Below are positions 51,887-60,533 of a DNA stretch of 64,000 bases, piece after piece. A program made the position numbers and the translations under genes. Location of the stretch: assembly GCA_002320595.1 (NCBI GenBank), contig DCKB01000031.1, positions 12,339-76,338 on the forward strand, read 5' to 3'. Below the pieces are notes generated by a model that did no database searches, was not told where the DNA came from, and saw only the letters and a list, made by a program, of their open reading frames with translations. The first letter of the stretch is position 1, and every line of letters begins with the position of its first letter. This DNA is from Christensenella sp. UBA1685. Lineage in GTDB: Bacteria > Bacillota > Clostridia > Christensenellales > CAG-138.

Positions 51887-52282
51887 TTAATCGTCTTCCG
51901 GCTTTTCGTCATCGGAAAGATCGTCGGCGTCTTCTTCGCCGAGTTCCTTGTCGATTTCGTCCAGCTCGCTTTCAGGAATCTCTCCATCGGCAGGCAGAGG
52001 CACCTCGATTTCATCAAGCGCAACGCTCGTCAGCGAAAGATCGCCGCGCTCATGCATATCGTCGGACAGGTTGGAAAGCTTCTCCTGCCGCCGCGCCTCC
52101 CTAAGGCAAATTGCGCAGAGGTCGGAACCCTTCACAACCGGGTTTTCTCCGCACTCAATGCAAAGCACAACGCCGTCTTCAACATCCGGCTCACCCTTCA
52201 TTTCTCTTTTGCAAACGTTGCAGTATTTTTCATCGTCGCGGATATAATTCAGTTCGCAGCGGGGACATTTTCTAAGGCCCAT
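51887..52282 (-). CDS. Zinc-ribbon protein with acidic tail
   Basis: 131 residues. Two C-x-x-C pairs (CPRC, CNVC) form one zinc ribbon near the N-terminus and a second pair set (CIEC, CAIC) another at about 41-60. The C-terminal 50 residues are very acidic (DELGEEDADDLSDDEKPEDD-like). No catalytic motif is visible; it may be a protein-protein or nucleic-acid adaptor. GGAGGG lies 8 bp before ATG 52282. I do not recognise a named family. Confidence 0.75.
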   Translation of the reverse strand: MGLRKCPRCELNYIRDDEKYCNVCKREMKGEPDVEDGVVLCIECGENPVVKGSDLCAICLREARRQEKLSNLSDDMHERGDLSLTSVALDEIEVPLPADGEIPESELDEIDKELGEEDADDLSDDEKPEDD

Positions 52283-52429
52283 CACGGTACCCTCCGGCAG
52301 ATTGATTTTTCACTCCACTATTATGCGAAAGGCACTTTTATATGTCAATACCTATTTTCATAAACGCGGCAAAACGATGAAAAAAGAGGCCCGGCACAGG
52401 CTGCTCAGGCCTCTTTCCTCCATGTTTCG

Positions 52430-53029
52430 TCACATACCGGGCATGGCGTCCGCAAGAATCGCGCCGATACGCGCGCACACCTCCGCCCGTCCTTCCGCGG
52501 TTTCCGCGGAATATGGGATCGCATAGGGCGGCGCCCCGAGAAGCTTTGCCGCCGCGTTTGCAGCCTGCTGCCGTTTTGAGCGGGCAAGTTTATCCGCTTT
52601 GGTGGCAATAAGGGTAAACGGCACGCCGTAATACAAAATCCACTCGAACATCTGCTTATCCTCCGCCGTGGGTGCGTGCCGGATGTCGATAAGCATGAAA
52701 ATGTGCGTCAGCAGCCCGGAGGAAAGGTATGCTTCCATCAGCCTGCCCCACTTCTCCTGTTCCACCTTCGGCGCCTTCGCGAAGCCGTAGCCGGGAAGGT
52801 CCACAAGATGGAACGCATCGTTAACGCGAAAGAAATTGATCAGCCGCGTTTTTCCCGGGCTTGACGAGATACGCGCCAGCTTGAAGTTGTTGCACAGCGA
52901 ATTGATGAGGCTGGATTTTCCGACATTGGATTTCCCCACCATAGCAATCTGCACGCCGCCTTCAGGATATGTGCCGCCGAGCCCTACGCTCGTTTCAAAC
53001 ACGGCTTTTTTGATCGTGAATTCTTCCAT
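52430..53029 (-). CDS. engB: Ribosome biogenesis GTPase EngB (YsxC)
   Basis: 199 residues. G1 MVGKSNVGKSSLIN, switch region SSPGKTRLINFF, G3 DLPGYGFAK, G4 ATKADKL and a G5 SAET motif make up a TRAFAC-class GTPase needed for large-subunit assembly. ATG 53029 follows GAGGGGG; an upstream ATG at 53050 is less well placed. It follows lon by 35 bp, the usual clostridial order. Confidence 0.95.
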   Translation of the reverse strand: MEEFTIKKAVFETSVGLGGTYPEGGVQIAMVGKSNVGKSSLINSLCNNFKLARISSSPGKTRLINFFRVNDAFHLVDLPGYGFAKAPKVEQEKWGRLMEAYLSSGLLTHIFMLIDIRHAPTAEDKQMFEWILYYGVPFTLIATKADKLARSKRQQAANAAAKLLGAPPYAIPYSAETAEGRAEVCARIGAILADAMPGM

Positions 53030-53064
53030 ATGCCCCCTCAGTCCATCCATTGCCGTTGCATGGG

Positions 53065-55449
53065 TTATTGGATTGCTCCCGGCCGGCCATGGGAGGGTAC
53101 ATGCAGCGGCAGCACCTCCGCCTGAACCCCTTCGCTGCCCGGCATGCGCGTGAGCGCCTCTGCAAGCACGCGCATCGCATCCCGTGCAAAGACGATGTCA
53201 AGCGTATCCCGGACTTCTGCCGGAACTTCAAATAAGTCCTTGCGGTTTTCCTCCGGGATAATTACCTTCGTCATCCCCGCACGCGCAGCGGCAAGCAGCT
53301 TTTCGCGCAGGCCTCCAATGGGCAGCACGCGCCCGCGCAGGGTAATTTCACCCGTCATGGCCACGTCCGCCCTTGCGGGAATCCCCGTGAGCGCGCTCGC
53401 AATCGCCGTCATAATCGTGATGCCGGCGGAAGGGCCGTCCTTGGGTACTGCGCCCTCCGGTACATGCACATGGATGTCACGCTTATCAAGCGGCATGGGG
53501 ATGCCGAGCACCTCCGCATGCGCTTTGAGGAACGTGAGCGCCGCGCGCGCGCTTTCCTGCATCACATCGCCCAGCTTGCCAGTCAGGATGATCTGCCCGC
53601 TGCCGGGCACAGACTGCGCTTCTACTTCCAGCAATTCACCGCCCACGCTCGTCCACGCAAGGCCGTTCACAACGCCGGCGAGGTCTTCCTTATGGGCAGC
53701 TACATCAAGGTAACGCACGGGACCCAGGTATTCTTTCATGCGCTGTGCAGTAAGCCGCACGCGCGTTTTCCCTTCGCCGATTTCACAGGCCGCCTTGCGG
53801 CACACCTTGGCAAGCGTCCGTTCCAGCGAGCGCACGCCCGCTTCGCGCGTGTAGCCGCGGATGAGCTCTGCCATCACATCATCCGGGATTGTCAGCATGG
53901 ACTTTTTCAGTCCGTGTTTTTCCATCTGCCTGGGCAGCAAATGGCGCTTGGCAATTTCGCGCTTTTCGTTTTCCAGGTAGCTCGGCACTTCAATCACTTC
54001 CATGCGGTCAAGCAGCGGCCTCGGGATGGTGTCCGTGCTGTTTGCAGTCGTAATAAACATGACCTTGGAAAGGTCATACGGCACCTCAAGAAAATGATCC
54101 CGGAACGCATGGTTCTGCGCGCTGTCCAACACCTCCAGCATAGCGGATGCCGGGTCGCCCCGCATATCGCTTGTGAGCTTGTCGATCTCATCGAACAGCA
54201 AAACAGGGTTTACAGAACCCGCCTGCCGCATGGCTGCAATCACGCGGCCCGGCATCGCGCCGATATAGGTGCGCCGGTGCCCGCGGATTTCCGCCTCGTC
54301 ATGTACGCCGCCGAGGCTCATGCGCACGAAGTTGCGGCCGAGCGCACGGGCGATGGATTCCGAAACGGATGTTTTGCCCACGCCCGGAGGGCCGACAAAG
54401 CAGAGGATCTGCCCCGTGACCTTGCCCGTGAGGCGGGCGACGGCCAAGTGCTCAATGATGCGGTCCTTCACCTTCTCAAGGCCGTAATGATCCGCATCAA
54501 GCACCGCGCGCGCGTGGGCAAGGTCAAGGTCGTCCTTGGTTTCCTCCGTCCACGGGAGGTCGAGCATGCATTCGATATAATTGCGCATCTGCGGCTGCTC
54601 GTGCGAACCAGCGGGCAGTTCCCGGAACCGGTTGATTTCTTTTTGGACGGTCTCGCGCAGCGCATCCGGCATGGCCTTCTTTTCAAGGCGCTCAAGGAAC
54701 ACGTCCGCATCGGCCTGCTCCGTTTCACCGAGTTCCGCGCGGATGGCCTTGATCTGCTCGCGCAGGTAGTATTCTTTTTGGTTCTTGTCCACCCTGCGCT
54801 TTACTTCCTGCGAAATGCGGCGGTCTACGCGCAGAACTTCAATTTCATCCAACACGAGCGCAAGCGTTTCACGCAGGCGTTCCGGAACGTCAAAGCATTC
54901 GAGCACATGCTGCCGCTGCTCCGCCTTCATAAGCGTTACGTTGGCAACCGCGTCCGCAAATGCACCCACATTTTCCGTGCGCGAAACGTTCTCCGCAGTG
55001 TCCGCCGTAAGCTTGGTGGAAAGTGCGGCATATTCGCCAAGCGCTTTTGCCAGGCGGCGGCGCAGCGCCTCCGCCTCGGTTTCGTCATACGGCGGTGCAA
55101 TGAGCGGCACGGCGTCCACAGTCAAGTATTCCCCGTGTTCAAGGCTGGTAAAACGCGCGCGGCAAATCCCGTACACAAGCACGCGCATTGTATCGCCCGG
55201 GAGATTCAGCACCTGACGGATGCGGCACAGCGTGCCGATGCGGTAAATGTCGTCCCGTCCGACCTCGTTTTTCCTTACATCCTTTTGCGATGTAAGGAAC
55301 ACAACGCTCTCCTCCTCCGCTGCAGCCGCAAGCGCTTTCACGCTCCCTTGCCTGCCCGCATCAAAATGCAGCAGTTCGCCGGGGAGCACCACAAGGCCCC
55401 GCAGCGGAACAAGCGGGATATGTTCATAAATCGTATTGTTTCTTTCCAT
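53065..55449 (-). CDS. lon: ATP-dependent protease Lon
   Basis: 794 residues: LAN substrate-binding domain (HIPLVPLRGLVVLPGE), AAA+ with GPPGVGKTSVSESIA and LLFDEIDKL, sensor and lid, then protease domain with PKDGPSAGI (catalytic Ser) and GGLREKLLAA (catalytic Lys). Degrades damaged and regulatory proteins in the cytoplasm. ATG 55449 is chosen because AAGGA is 9 bp before it; the ATG three codons earlier lies too near that site. A good sigma-A promoter precedes it; no CIRCE element was seen. Confidence 0.97.
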   Translation of the reverse strand: MERNNTIYEHIPLVPLRGLVVLPGELLHFDAGRQGSVKALAAAAEEESVVFLTSQKDVRKNEVGRDDIYRIGTLCRIRQVLNLPGDTMRVLVYGICRARFTSLEHGEYLTVDAVPLIAPPYDETEAEALRRRLAKALGEYAALSTKLTADTAENVSRTENVGAFADAVANVTLMKAEQRQHVLECFDVPERLRETLALVLDEIEVLRVDRRISQEVKRRVDKNQKEYYLREQIKAIRAELGETEQADADVFLERLEKKAMPDALRETVQKEINRFRELPAGSHEQPQMRNYIECMLDLPWTEETKDDLDLAHARAVLDADHYGLEKVKDRIIEHLAVARLTGKVTGQILCFVGPPGVGKTSVSESIARALGRNFVRMSLGGVHDEAEIRGHRRTYIGAMPGRVIAAMRQAGSVNPVLLFDEIDKLTSDMRGDPASAMLEVLDSAQNHAFRDHFLEVPYDLSKVMFITTANSTDTIPRPLLDRMEVIEVPSYLENEKREIAKRHLLPRQMEKHGLKKSMLTIPDDVMAELIRGYTREAGVRSLERTLAKVCRKAACEIGEGKTRVRLTAQRMKEYLGPVRYLDVAAHKEDLAGVVNGLAWTSVGGELLEVEAQSVPGSGQIILTGKLGDVMQESARAALTFLKAHAEVLGIPMPLDKRDIHVHVPEGAVPKDGPSAGITIMTAIASALTGIPARADVAMTGEITLRGRVLPIGGLREKLLAAARAGMTKVIIPEENRKDLFEVPAEVRDTLDIVFARDAMRVLAEALTRMPGSEGVQAEVLPLHVPSHGRPGAIQ

Positions 55450-55499
55450 GGTCTTCATTCCTTTTTTCCGCCGGACGGCTCCGGCGTTGGTTTCATTCA

Positions 55500-55528
55500 A
55501 TTATACATATAAACCGTTTGTGTGACAA
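55500..55528 (-). promoter_or_regulatory. Promoter of lon
   Basis: Minus strand TTGTCA, 17 bp, TATAAT, about 50 bp before the start codon. Confidence 0.75.
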
Positions 55529-55615
55529 CAATATGAATTTGGTGCAAAAACATAAAAAAGGAATTCACGGGAACAGCATAGTGCAAAAACGCCCCCGGGC
55601 GTTGGGAGATACAGG

Positions 55616-55660
55616 AAAAATACAGCGTCCCACCCGTGCCATTGAACGGGTGGGACGCTG
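55616..55660 (-). terminator. Terminator of lonB
   Basis: A perfect 15-bp stem (CAGCGTCCCACCCGT and its complement) with an 8-nt loop, followed by TATTTTT on the minus strand. It separates lonB from lon. Confidence 0.93.
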
Positions 55661-55713
55661 TGGCCGTTTTTATGGGCGTCCGCTTCTGGCGGGGGCGCCG
55701 GCTTCAGTTTGGT

Positions 55714-57390
55714 TCAGTCTCCGATGGCAAGCTGGCATCCCCCAATCGGGATGATACCATCGATCCATTCCGCCTCACGCGGGATGTCAAAGGCAATGCG
55801 CATCACTTCCGCAATGTCTTTCACGGGGTATACCGCAGCGGGAAGTTTTGCAAACCCTTCCTCCCAATTGTCGGCCGGAATGACGAGTGTCTGTGCGCCG
55901 GCCTCCACTGCGGCGGCCAACTTTTCCCGCACACCGCCGACGGGGCGCACCTCGCCCTGCGCGGTGATTTCCCCTGTAAGCGCCAGAAGCGGTACGGGCG
56001 CTTTTTCCGCAATGGCGCTCATAAGCGCCACGGCAAGCGCAATCCCTGCAGATGGCCCATCCATCGGCGTGCCGCCAGGTACGTTGAAGCTCACATCATA
56101 GTCCCGGCAATCAAGCGCAAAGCGCCTGCGGAACGCCTCGCGGACATTTTCCGCCGAAACGCGCGCTGTGCCCTTGCGGCGGAGTTTGCGTGTGCGAAGG
56201 TCAATTTCCTCTTCCTCCACCATGCCGCCCAAATGGAGCGTACCTGCGCCACGCTCCACGCGTGTAGCAGTACACTCGATTTCCATCGCCACCCCTTGCC
56301 CGCCGCTTGAAACGGCAAGGCCCGCACAGACGCCCACACGCGGTTTTTCCGGAAGGTGGGGCATCAGCCTGCGGCTGTGGCGGCATGTTTCCGCAACCCA
56401 AAGCACATCCTCCTGCGTGATCTCATTTCGCCCTTCCGCATGCGCTGCACCTCCCGCAAGCTGCACAATGTTTACCGCATCACGGCCGGAGGCACAATAG
56501 GAAGCGCAGGCTGCAAGCGCTTCCCCGCCCATTGCAATTCCAAGCCGTCTTGCTGCCCCATCCGCGATTGCCGCAAGCTCCGCCTGCCCCAGCGGGCGAA
56601 AAAACAGTTCCACGCAGCGGGAACGAAGGGCGGGCGGCATCTCTTCCGGGTTGCGCGTCGTCGCGCCGATCAGGCGAAAATCGGCCGGCAGGCCATTTTG
56701 AAAAATGTCATGGATATGCGGTGGAATGGCGCTGTTATCCGGCGAATAATACGCACTGTCGAAATACACCCGCCGGTCCTCCAGCACTTTCAGGAGCTTG
56801 TTCATCTGCATCGGGTGCAGTTCGCCGATTTCGTCCAGAAACAGAACGCCGCAATGCGCGCGCGTTACCGCGCCGGGTTTGGGCTGCGGCACGCCCTGCG
56901 CGCCGAGCGCGCCTGCACCTTGGTAAATCGGATCGTGAACGGAGCCGATCAGCGGGTCTGCAATTGCGCGTTCGTCGAAACGCACACAGGTAGCATCCAC
57001 TTCGACAAACGCAGATTCCGCGTCAAATGGGGATTCCGGGTTTCGCTTGGCCTCCTCCAGCACAAGGCGTGCCGCGCAGGTTTTCCCCACACCCGGCGGG
57101 CCGTACAGCAACACATGCTGCGGGTTTTTGCCGCACAGCGCCGCGCGCAGCGCGCGGATGCCGTCCGCCTGCCCCACGATATCCTCCATGCTGGCCGGCC
57201 GTGCCAATTCCGTTAGCGGCATATTCAGCGCCCGGGCACGCTGCGCGCGTAGTTCATGCAGTTCCCGCGTTTCGCCCTTGGGTGCTGCGCGCCGCGCAAC
57301 GCCCATTTCCCGGTCACGCCGCGCGCTTACAAACCAAAGCAGCCCGCCGAACAACGCAAGCTGCATGACAATCCATACTACGATCTCCAT
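55714..57390 (-). CDS. lonB: ATP-dependent protease LonB
   Basis: 558 residues. An N-terminal hydrophobic anchor (about 4-22) is followed by AAA+ with LLYGPPGVGKTCAARLV and VLFLDEIGELHP, and a Lon protease domain with PMDGPSAGIAL (Ser) and GGVREKLAAAV (Lys). It lacks the LAN domain of Lon. In Bacillus LonB acts in the forespore under sigma-F, consistent with a spore-forming lineage. GGAGGAACGG precedes the ATG. Its usual upstream neighbour is clpX, here displaced by the redox cassette. Confidence 0.94.
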   Translation of the reverse strand: MEIVVWIVMQLALFGGLLWFVSARRDREMGVARRAAPKGETRELHELRAQRARALNMPLTELARPASMEDIVGQADGIRALRAALCGKNPQHVLLYGPPGVGKTCAARLVLEEAKRNPESPFDAESAFVEVDATCVRFDERAIADPLIGSVHDPIYQGAGALGAQGVPQPKPGAVTRAHCGVLFLDEIGELHPMQMNKLLKVLEDRRVYFDSAYYSPDNSAIPPHIHDIFQNGLPADFRLIGATTRNPEEMPPALRSRCVELFFRPLGQAELAAIADGAARRLGIAMGGEALAACASYCASGRDAVNIVQLAGGAAHAEGRNEITQEDVLWVAETCRHSRRLMPHLPEKPRVGVCAGLAVSSGGQGVAMEIECTATRVERGAGTLHLGGMVEEEEIDLRTRKLRRKGTARVSAENVREAFRRRFALDCRDYDVSFNVPGGTPMDGPSAGIALAVALMSAIAEKAPVPLLALTGEITAQGEVRPVGGVREKLAAAVEAGAQTLVIPADNWEEGFAKLPAAVYPVKDIAEVMRIAFDIPREAEWIDGIIPIGGCQLAIGD

Positions 57391-57557
57391 ACCGTTCCTC
57401 CGAACACTTTATCGGTGCTAGTATGGATGTGTTTTCTGCAAAATAGAACAGTTAAGAGTTGGCAGAACCTTGCATTTGCAGTATGCTGTGTATGAATGAA
57501 TGGTGATGCTGCGTCCAAACCGCTTTATACTTTCTGCATGAAAAGGAGGATGCTTTC

Positions 57558-58214
57558 ATGCTGTTTGAACAGATTTTTCCCGTTTGGAACAAACTTACCG
57601 CACAGGAAAAGGAAACGCTCCGGAATACGGCATTCAAGCGCACGGCTGCCAAGGGAAGGCTGATGCACAATGGTGCATCGGATTGCGTGGGGCTTATTTT
57701 GGTTTGCTCCGGCCAGCTCCGCGCGTTTATTTCGTCGGATGAGGGCAGGGAAATCACGCTCTACCGTCTGTTTGCGCATGACATGTGCCTGTTTTCGGCA
57801 TCCTGCATGATGCGCAGCATCCAGTTCGATGTGGCGCTGGAGGCCGAGAAGGACGCAGAACTTTGGATCATTCCGGCGGATATCTACAAAACGGTTATGG
57901 AGGGTTCCGCCGCCGTTGCAAATTACACGAACGAGCTGATGGCTTCGCGCTTTTCCGAGGTCATGTGGCTGATTGAGCAAATCATGTGGAAAAGTTTTGA
58001 CAAGCGGCTGGCAGCGTTTCTTCTGGAGGAAAGTGCAGTGGATGGCAGTGAGGCTCTGAAGATTACCCATGACAGAATCGCCGCGCACATGGGAACGGCG
58101 CGGGAGGTGGTCACGCGCATGCTGCGTTATTTTCAAAGCGAAGGAATGGTAGCTTTAACACGCGGCAGCGTGGAGCTGATCGACCGGAAAAGATTGAATA
58201 TGCTTGCAAAATAG
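57558..58214 (+). CDS. Crp/Fnr-family transcriptional regulator
   Basis: 218 residues: cyclic-nucleotide-type sensor domain, long dimer helix (RFSEVMWLIEQIMWKSFDKR) and C-terminal winged helix. The recognition helix AREVVTRML keeps Arg182, Glu183 and Arg187 at the positions of Arg180, Glu181 and Arg185 in E. coli CRP, which read GTGA half-sites. Cysteines near LVCSG and MCLFSASCM could serve redox sensing; that is inference. AAAAGGAGG precedes the ATG, and TATACT (57526) with a poor -35 suggests an activated promoter. It is convergent with the thioredoxin-ferredoxin operon and is the likely regulator of it. Confidence 0.88.
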   Translation: MLFEQIFPVWNKLTAQEKETLRNTAFKRTAAKGRLMHNGASDCVGLILVCSGQLRAFISSDEGREITLYRLFAHDMCLFSASCMMRSIQFDVALEAEKDAELWIIPADIYKTVMEGSAAVANYTNELMASRFSEVMWLIEQIMWKSFDKRLAAFLLEESAVDGSEALKITHDRIAAHMGTAREVVTRMLRYFQSEGMVALTRGSVELIDRKRLNMLAK

Positions 58215-58218
58215 AATA

Positions 58219-58247
58219 CCGCCGCTCGCTTTTTCAGCGAACGGCGG
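58219..58247 (+). terminator. Hairpin between the Crp/Fnr gene and trxA
   Basis: CCGCCGCTCGCT and AGCGAACGGCGG pair with one mismatch around a short loop. T runs are weak on both sides; it serves both convergent genes. Confidence 0.6.
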
Positions 58248-58252
58248 CACAT

Positions 58253-58561
58253 TTATGCCAACATGGATCGGATGCGGTCCTTTGTCTGCACGCCCACGGA
58301 GCGTTTTACGGCTTTGCCGTTTTTTATGACCACAAGCGTAGGAATGCTCATGACGCCGAACTGCGCCGCAAGCTCCCGCTGCTCATCCACGTTCACCTTT
58401 CCCACCTTGATCCCTGCGGTTTCCTCGCCGATTTCGTCAATGATGGGAGAGAGCATGCGGCAAGGGCCGCACCAGTTTGCCCAGAAGTCCAACAGCACAG
58501 GTTGGACGCTCTCCATAACCTCTTTGGAAAAGTTATCTTTCGTAATTGTTAGTATTGCCAT
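58253..58561 (-). CDS. trxA: Thioredoxin
   Basis: 102 residues, standard length. DFWANWCGPCRMLSP holds the redox Cys pair and MSIPTLVV the cis-Pro. AAAGGAG precedes the ATG. It is the last gene of a four-gene operon with two ferredoxins and a membrane Fe-S protein. No thioredoxin reductase gene is next to it, which leaves open whether this thioredoxin receives electrons from the ferredoxins. Confidence 0.96.
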   Translation of the reverse strand: MAILTITKDNFSKEVMESVQPVLLDFWANWCGPCRMLSPIIDEIGEETAGIKVGKVNVDEQRELAAQFGVMSIPTLVVIKNGKAVKRSVGVQTKDRIRSMLA

Positions 58562-58582
58562 TTTGAGTTCTCCTTTCGTTTT

Positions 58583-58813
58583 TTATTCCAGTGTCAGCGC
58601 CTTCATAGGGCAGAATTTTACACATTTTCCGCAGCGGATGCACTTGCCCTGATCTGCTGTGGGAGCACTGGATCCGTTTTGGGAGAGTGCGCCTACGGGG
58701 CAGACCTTGACGGACGGACACGGGTGGTTCTGTGGGCAGCGGTTTTTGTTTACCACAAGCATTTTTTCCTTTTGCTCTTTTGCCGCTTCCTTGCGGCTTC
58801 CAAATAATATCAC
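58583..58813 (-). CDS. Small 4Fe-4S ferredoxin-type protein
   Basis: 76 residues from GTG 58813, which overlaps the stop of the previous gene (GTGA) and has GGGAGG 8 bp upstream; a start at ATG 58762 is the alternative. The C-terminal CIRCGKCVKFCP motif, together with a CPVGAL segment, gives one complete [4Fe-4S] site. The N-terminal Cys group (CPQNHPCPSVKVCP) is unusually spaced, so the second cluster may be modified. Likely an electron carrier for the membrane partner. Confidence 0.8.
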   Translation of the reverse strand: MILFGSRKEAAKEQKEKMLVVNKNRCPQNHPCPSVKVCPVGALSQNGSSAPTADQGKCIRCGKCVKFCPMKALTLE

Positions 58814-59454
58814 GTTCCTCGCCTCCCTTGTTCTGATTGTATTGTACACGTATTTTCTGCATCATTCCGTGCCAAACTCACGCTTTTGCCCGCTTTCGCT
58901 TTGCAGATGAGCTGCGTCATCGTGCCCATGGGGCAATAGACGCACCAGGAGCGGGGTTTAAAGAAAGCCATGGTGATGATTCCCAGGACGGTGGATGTGA
59001 GCATTATGCTGTAAAAACCAAAGGAAAACTGAACCGCCCACGGAGCGACCGTTTCCCCGTGATAAGCCCACTGCCACGGCAGCTTTATCGTCCAGAGCAG
59101 CTTTACCACCTGATGTAAGCCCTGTGCGCCCTCAAACACCAGCCACGTGTTCCACAGCATCTGGAAAAACATTATGAAGAAAAAAATCAGGAAGCCATAG
59201 CGGAACCACTTGCTGCGCAGAAATTTTGGCGGATCCTTTTTCCGGGAAAGGCCAAGCCGCCCGCCCAACAGCGCAAACAGTTGGCCGCGCCCACAGTAGC
59301 GATTGCAGTATGTTTTTCCGCCTCCGGCAACGGAGATAATGAGCGGCAGGAAGAAGCAAACAAGCCCGAGCCACGCAAAAAGAATGTTTACAAAGCCAAG
59401 AAGGAAATAAACGGAAGAAGCGATCCAAAGATAATCATACCAGCGTTTTTTCAT
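58810..59454 (-). CDS. NapH/NosR-like membrane iron-sulfur protein
   Basis: 214 residues, about four or five membrane helices. Two Cys motifs stand near the membrane surface: YCNRYCGRGQLF after the second helix and CVYCPMGTMTQL after the last, as in the 4Fe-4S binding domain (PF12801) of NapH, NosR and CcoG-type proteins. Such proteins pass electrons across or along the membrane. GGGGAGG precedes ATG 59454, which overlaps the first ferredoxin's stop. Confidence 0.85.
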   Translation of the reverse strand: MKKRWYDYLWIASSVYFLLGFVNILFAWLGLVCFFLPLIISVAGGGKTYCNRYCGRGQLFALLGGRLGLSRKKDPPKFLRSKWFRYGFLIFFFIMFFQMLWNTWLVFEGAQGLHQVVKLLWTIKLPWQWAYHGETVAPWAVQFSFGFYSIMLTSTVLGIITMAFFKPRSWCVYCPMGTMTQLICKAKAGKSVSLARNDAENTCTIQSEQGRRGT

Positions 59455-59663
59455 GCCGGCACCTCCCCAATGGCAATGACTGCTGCCGGACATTCCCTTG
59501 CACATTTTCCGCAGCCTATGCACTTTTCCGCATCCACGGCGGCAAATATGCCGCCAACTACCGCTATGGCATTTCTTGGGCAAACCTTAAGGCAGCACCC
59601 GCAGGCGACGCATTCAGCCTGCAGCACAAACGCCACCCTTTTTCGTTTTCCTGTTTCCCGCAC
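59451..59663 (-). CDS. 2[4Fe-4S] ferredoxin
   Basis: 70 residues. Two complete motifs, CVACGCCLKVCP and CIGCGKCARECP, bind two clusters. The start is GTG 59663, with GGAGGTG 6 bp upstream; earlier ATGs in frame have no ribosome site. First gene of the operon. A TATACT -10 lies at about 59692-59697 with no -35 at the right distance, and a palindrome sits upstream. Confidence 0.88.
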   Translation of the reverse strand: MRETGKRKRVAFVLQAECVACGCCLKVCPRNAIAVVGGIFAAVDAEKCIGCGKCARECPAAVIAIGEVPA

Positions 59664-59717
59664 AAAAAGCACCTCCAGTTTTAATGACATAAGTATACAG
59701 GGTGGACGCATTCCCAT

Positions 59718-59734
59718 CCGTGACAAACTCACGG
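59718..59734 (-). promoter_or_regulatory. Candidate Crp/Fnr-type operator of the ferredoxin-thioredoxin operon
   Basis: CCGTGA, 5 bp, TCACGG: a perfect 17-bp palindrome with GTGA/TCAC half-sites. Its centre is about 41 bp upstream of the expected start from the TATACT -10, the classic position for class II activation by CRP or FNR. The spacer is one base shorter than in E. coli CRP sites. Confidence 0.6.
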
Positions 59735-60480
59735 TAGGCCATCATTCGTTTCGGGCGAACCCGCCTCCACGGCCTCACTTCTTTTAAATGTGCAAATCCA
59801 GAATATTATCAATTAGCATAAGCTACATGATTTGTTTTGATTTTTTAAAAGAAAAGCATCCTTCCATTATTTAGGAAACAATGATTTCATAAGCCTTCAT
59901 TGGATTATTTTTGTGTTTATCCCGGGTTTTGCTACAGGCGAACAGAAAAGGAATGCGTTCCTTTGCTTCCTGAAAGGTGATAATTTATACCCATGCTTCA
60001 ACACAAATTGCGGCAGGGAGTGGTATGAAGATACCATGCCTTACGTCGAAATCATTTGCGAGGGTTCGAGATTTCAACAAAGCTTCAGGGGCGGGTGTTC
60101 CCGCCCCTGCCTATCCGCAATGGCAGAAGGCTTGACGCTCGCTTGTGCCACACTCTGTTCGATCCTGCTGCTCAAACTTGCAACGCTTTGCATCGGCATT
60201 TTAAATACCGTAAGCTGCCGTTTCTGCACACATGCGCAAACAAAGCAGCTGGCATTGCGCTGTTCGCATTCCCCTTTTTGTACGTTTGCACCGATATTTT
60301 GCCCTTTCCGCCATTGCCGTCATCGCCGGAATTGCGGCGTTTGAGGAACTTATCATTACCTTAAAATGCCCTGACTTTGTGCCGAATCGAAAGGGACTTG
60401 CGATGCGAAGTGCCGGCGGGAGGAGTGGCAGGCAGTAGCGCCCTGCGATGTTTGGGCTTGTTTTTTAGATTTTTTCATGC
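59735..60480. other. Long stretch without recognisable genes
   Basis: Between the ferredoxin operon and the clpX terminator. The first 180 bp are AT-rich; later sequence has ordinary composition. A strong hairpin AGGGGCGGG/CCCGCCCCT lies at 60087-60108. Open frames here show no known motif, no good start sites and odd composition. It may be a decayed gene or the scar of an insertion. Confidence 0.5.
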
Positions 60481-60483
60481 AAA

Positions 60484-60507
60484 GCGGTTCGCTAAACAGC
60501 GAACCGC
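60484..60507 (-). terminator. Hairpin after clpX
   Basis: GCGGTTCGCT and AGCGAACCGC form a perfect 10-bp stem with a 4-nt loop, 27 bp past the clpX stop. The T run is weak. Confidence 0.65.
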
Positions 60508-60533
60508 CCCCATTGTTTTACTTCTTCATTTAG

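Noticed and set aside
53464..55512. A 682-codon plus-strand frame opposite lon
   Set aside because: Antisense to lon with no start site or motif.
60056..60085. A GGTTCGAGATT string resembling the T arm of a tRNA
   Set aside because: No matching 5-bp stem, anticodon arm or acceptor stem can be built around it.
59913..60344. A Cys-rich 143-codon frame
   Set aside because: No ribosome site, no regular Cys motif and no similarity that I can recognise; it spans the strong hairpin at 60087-60108.
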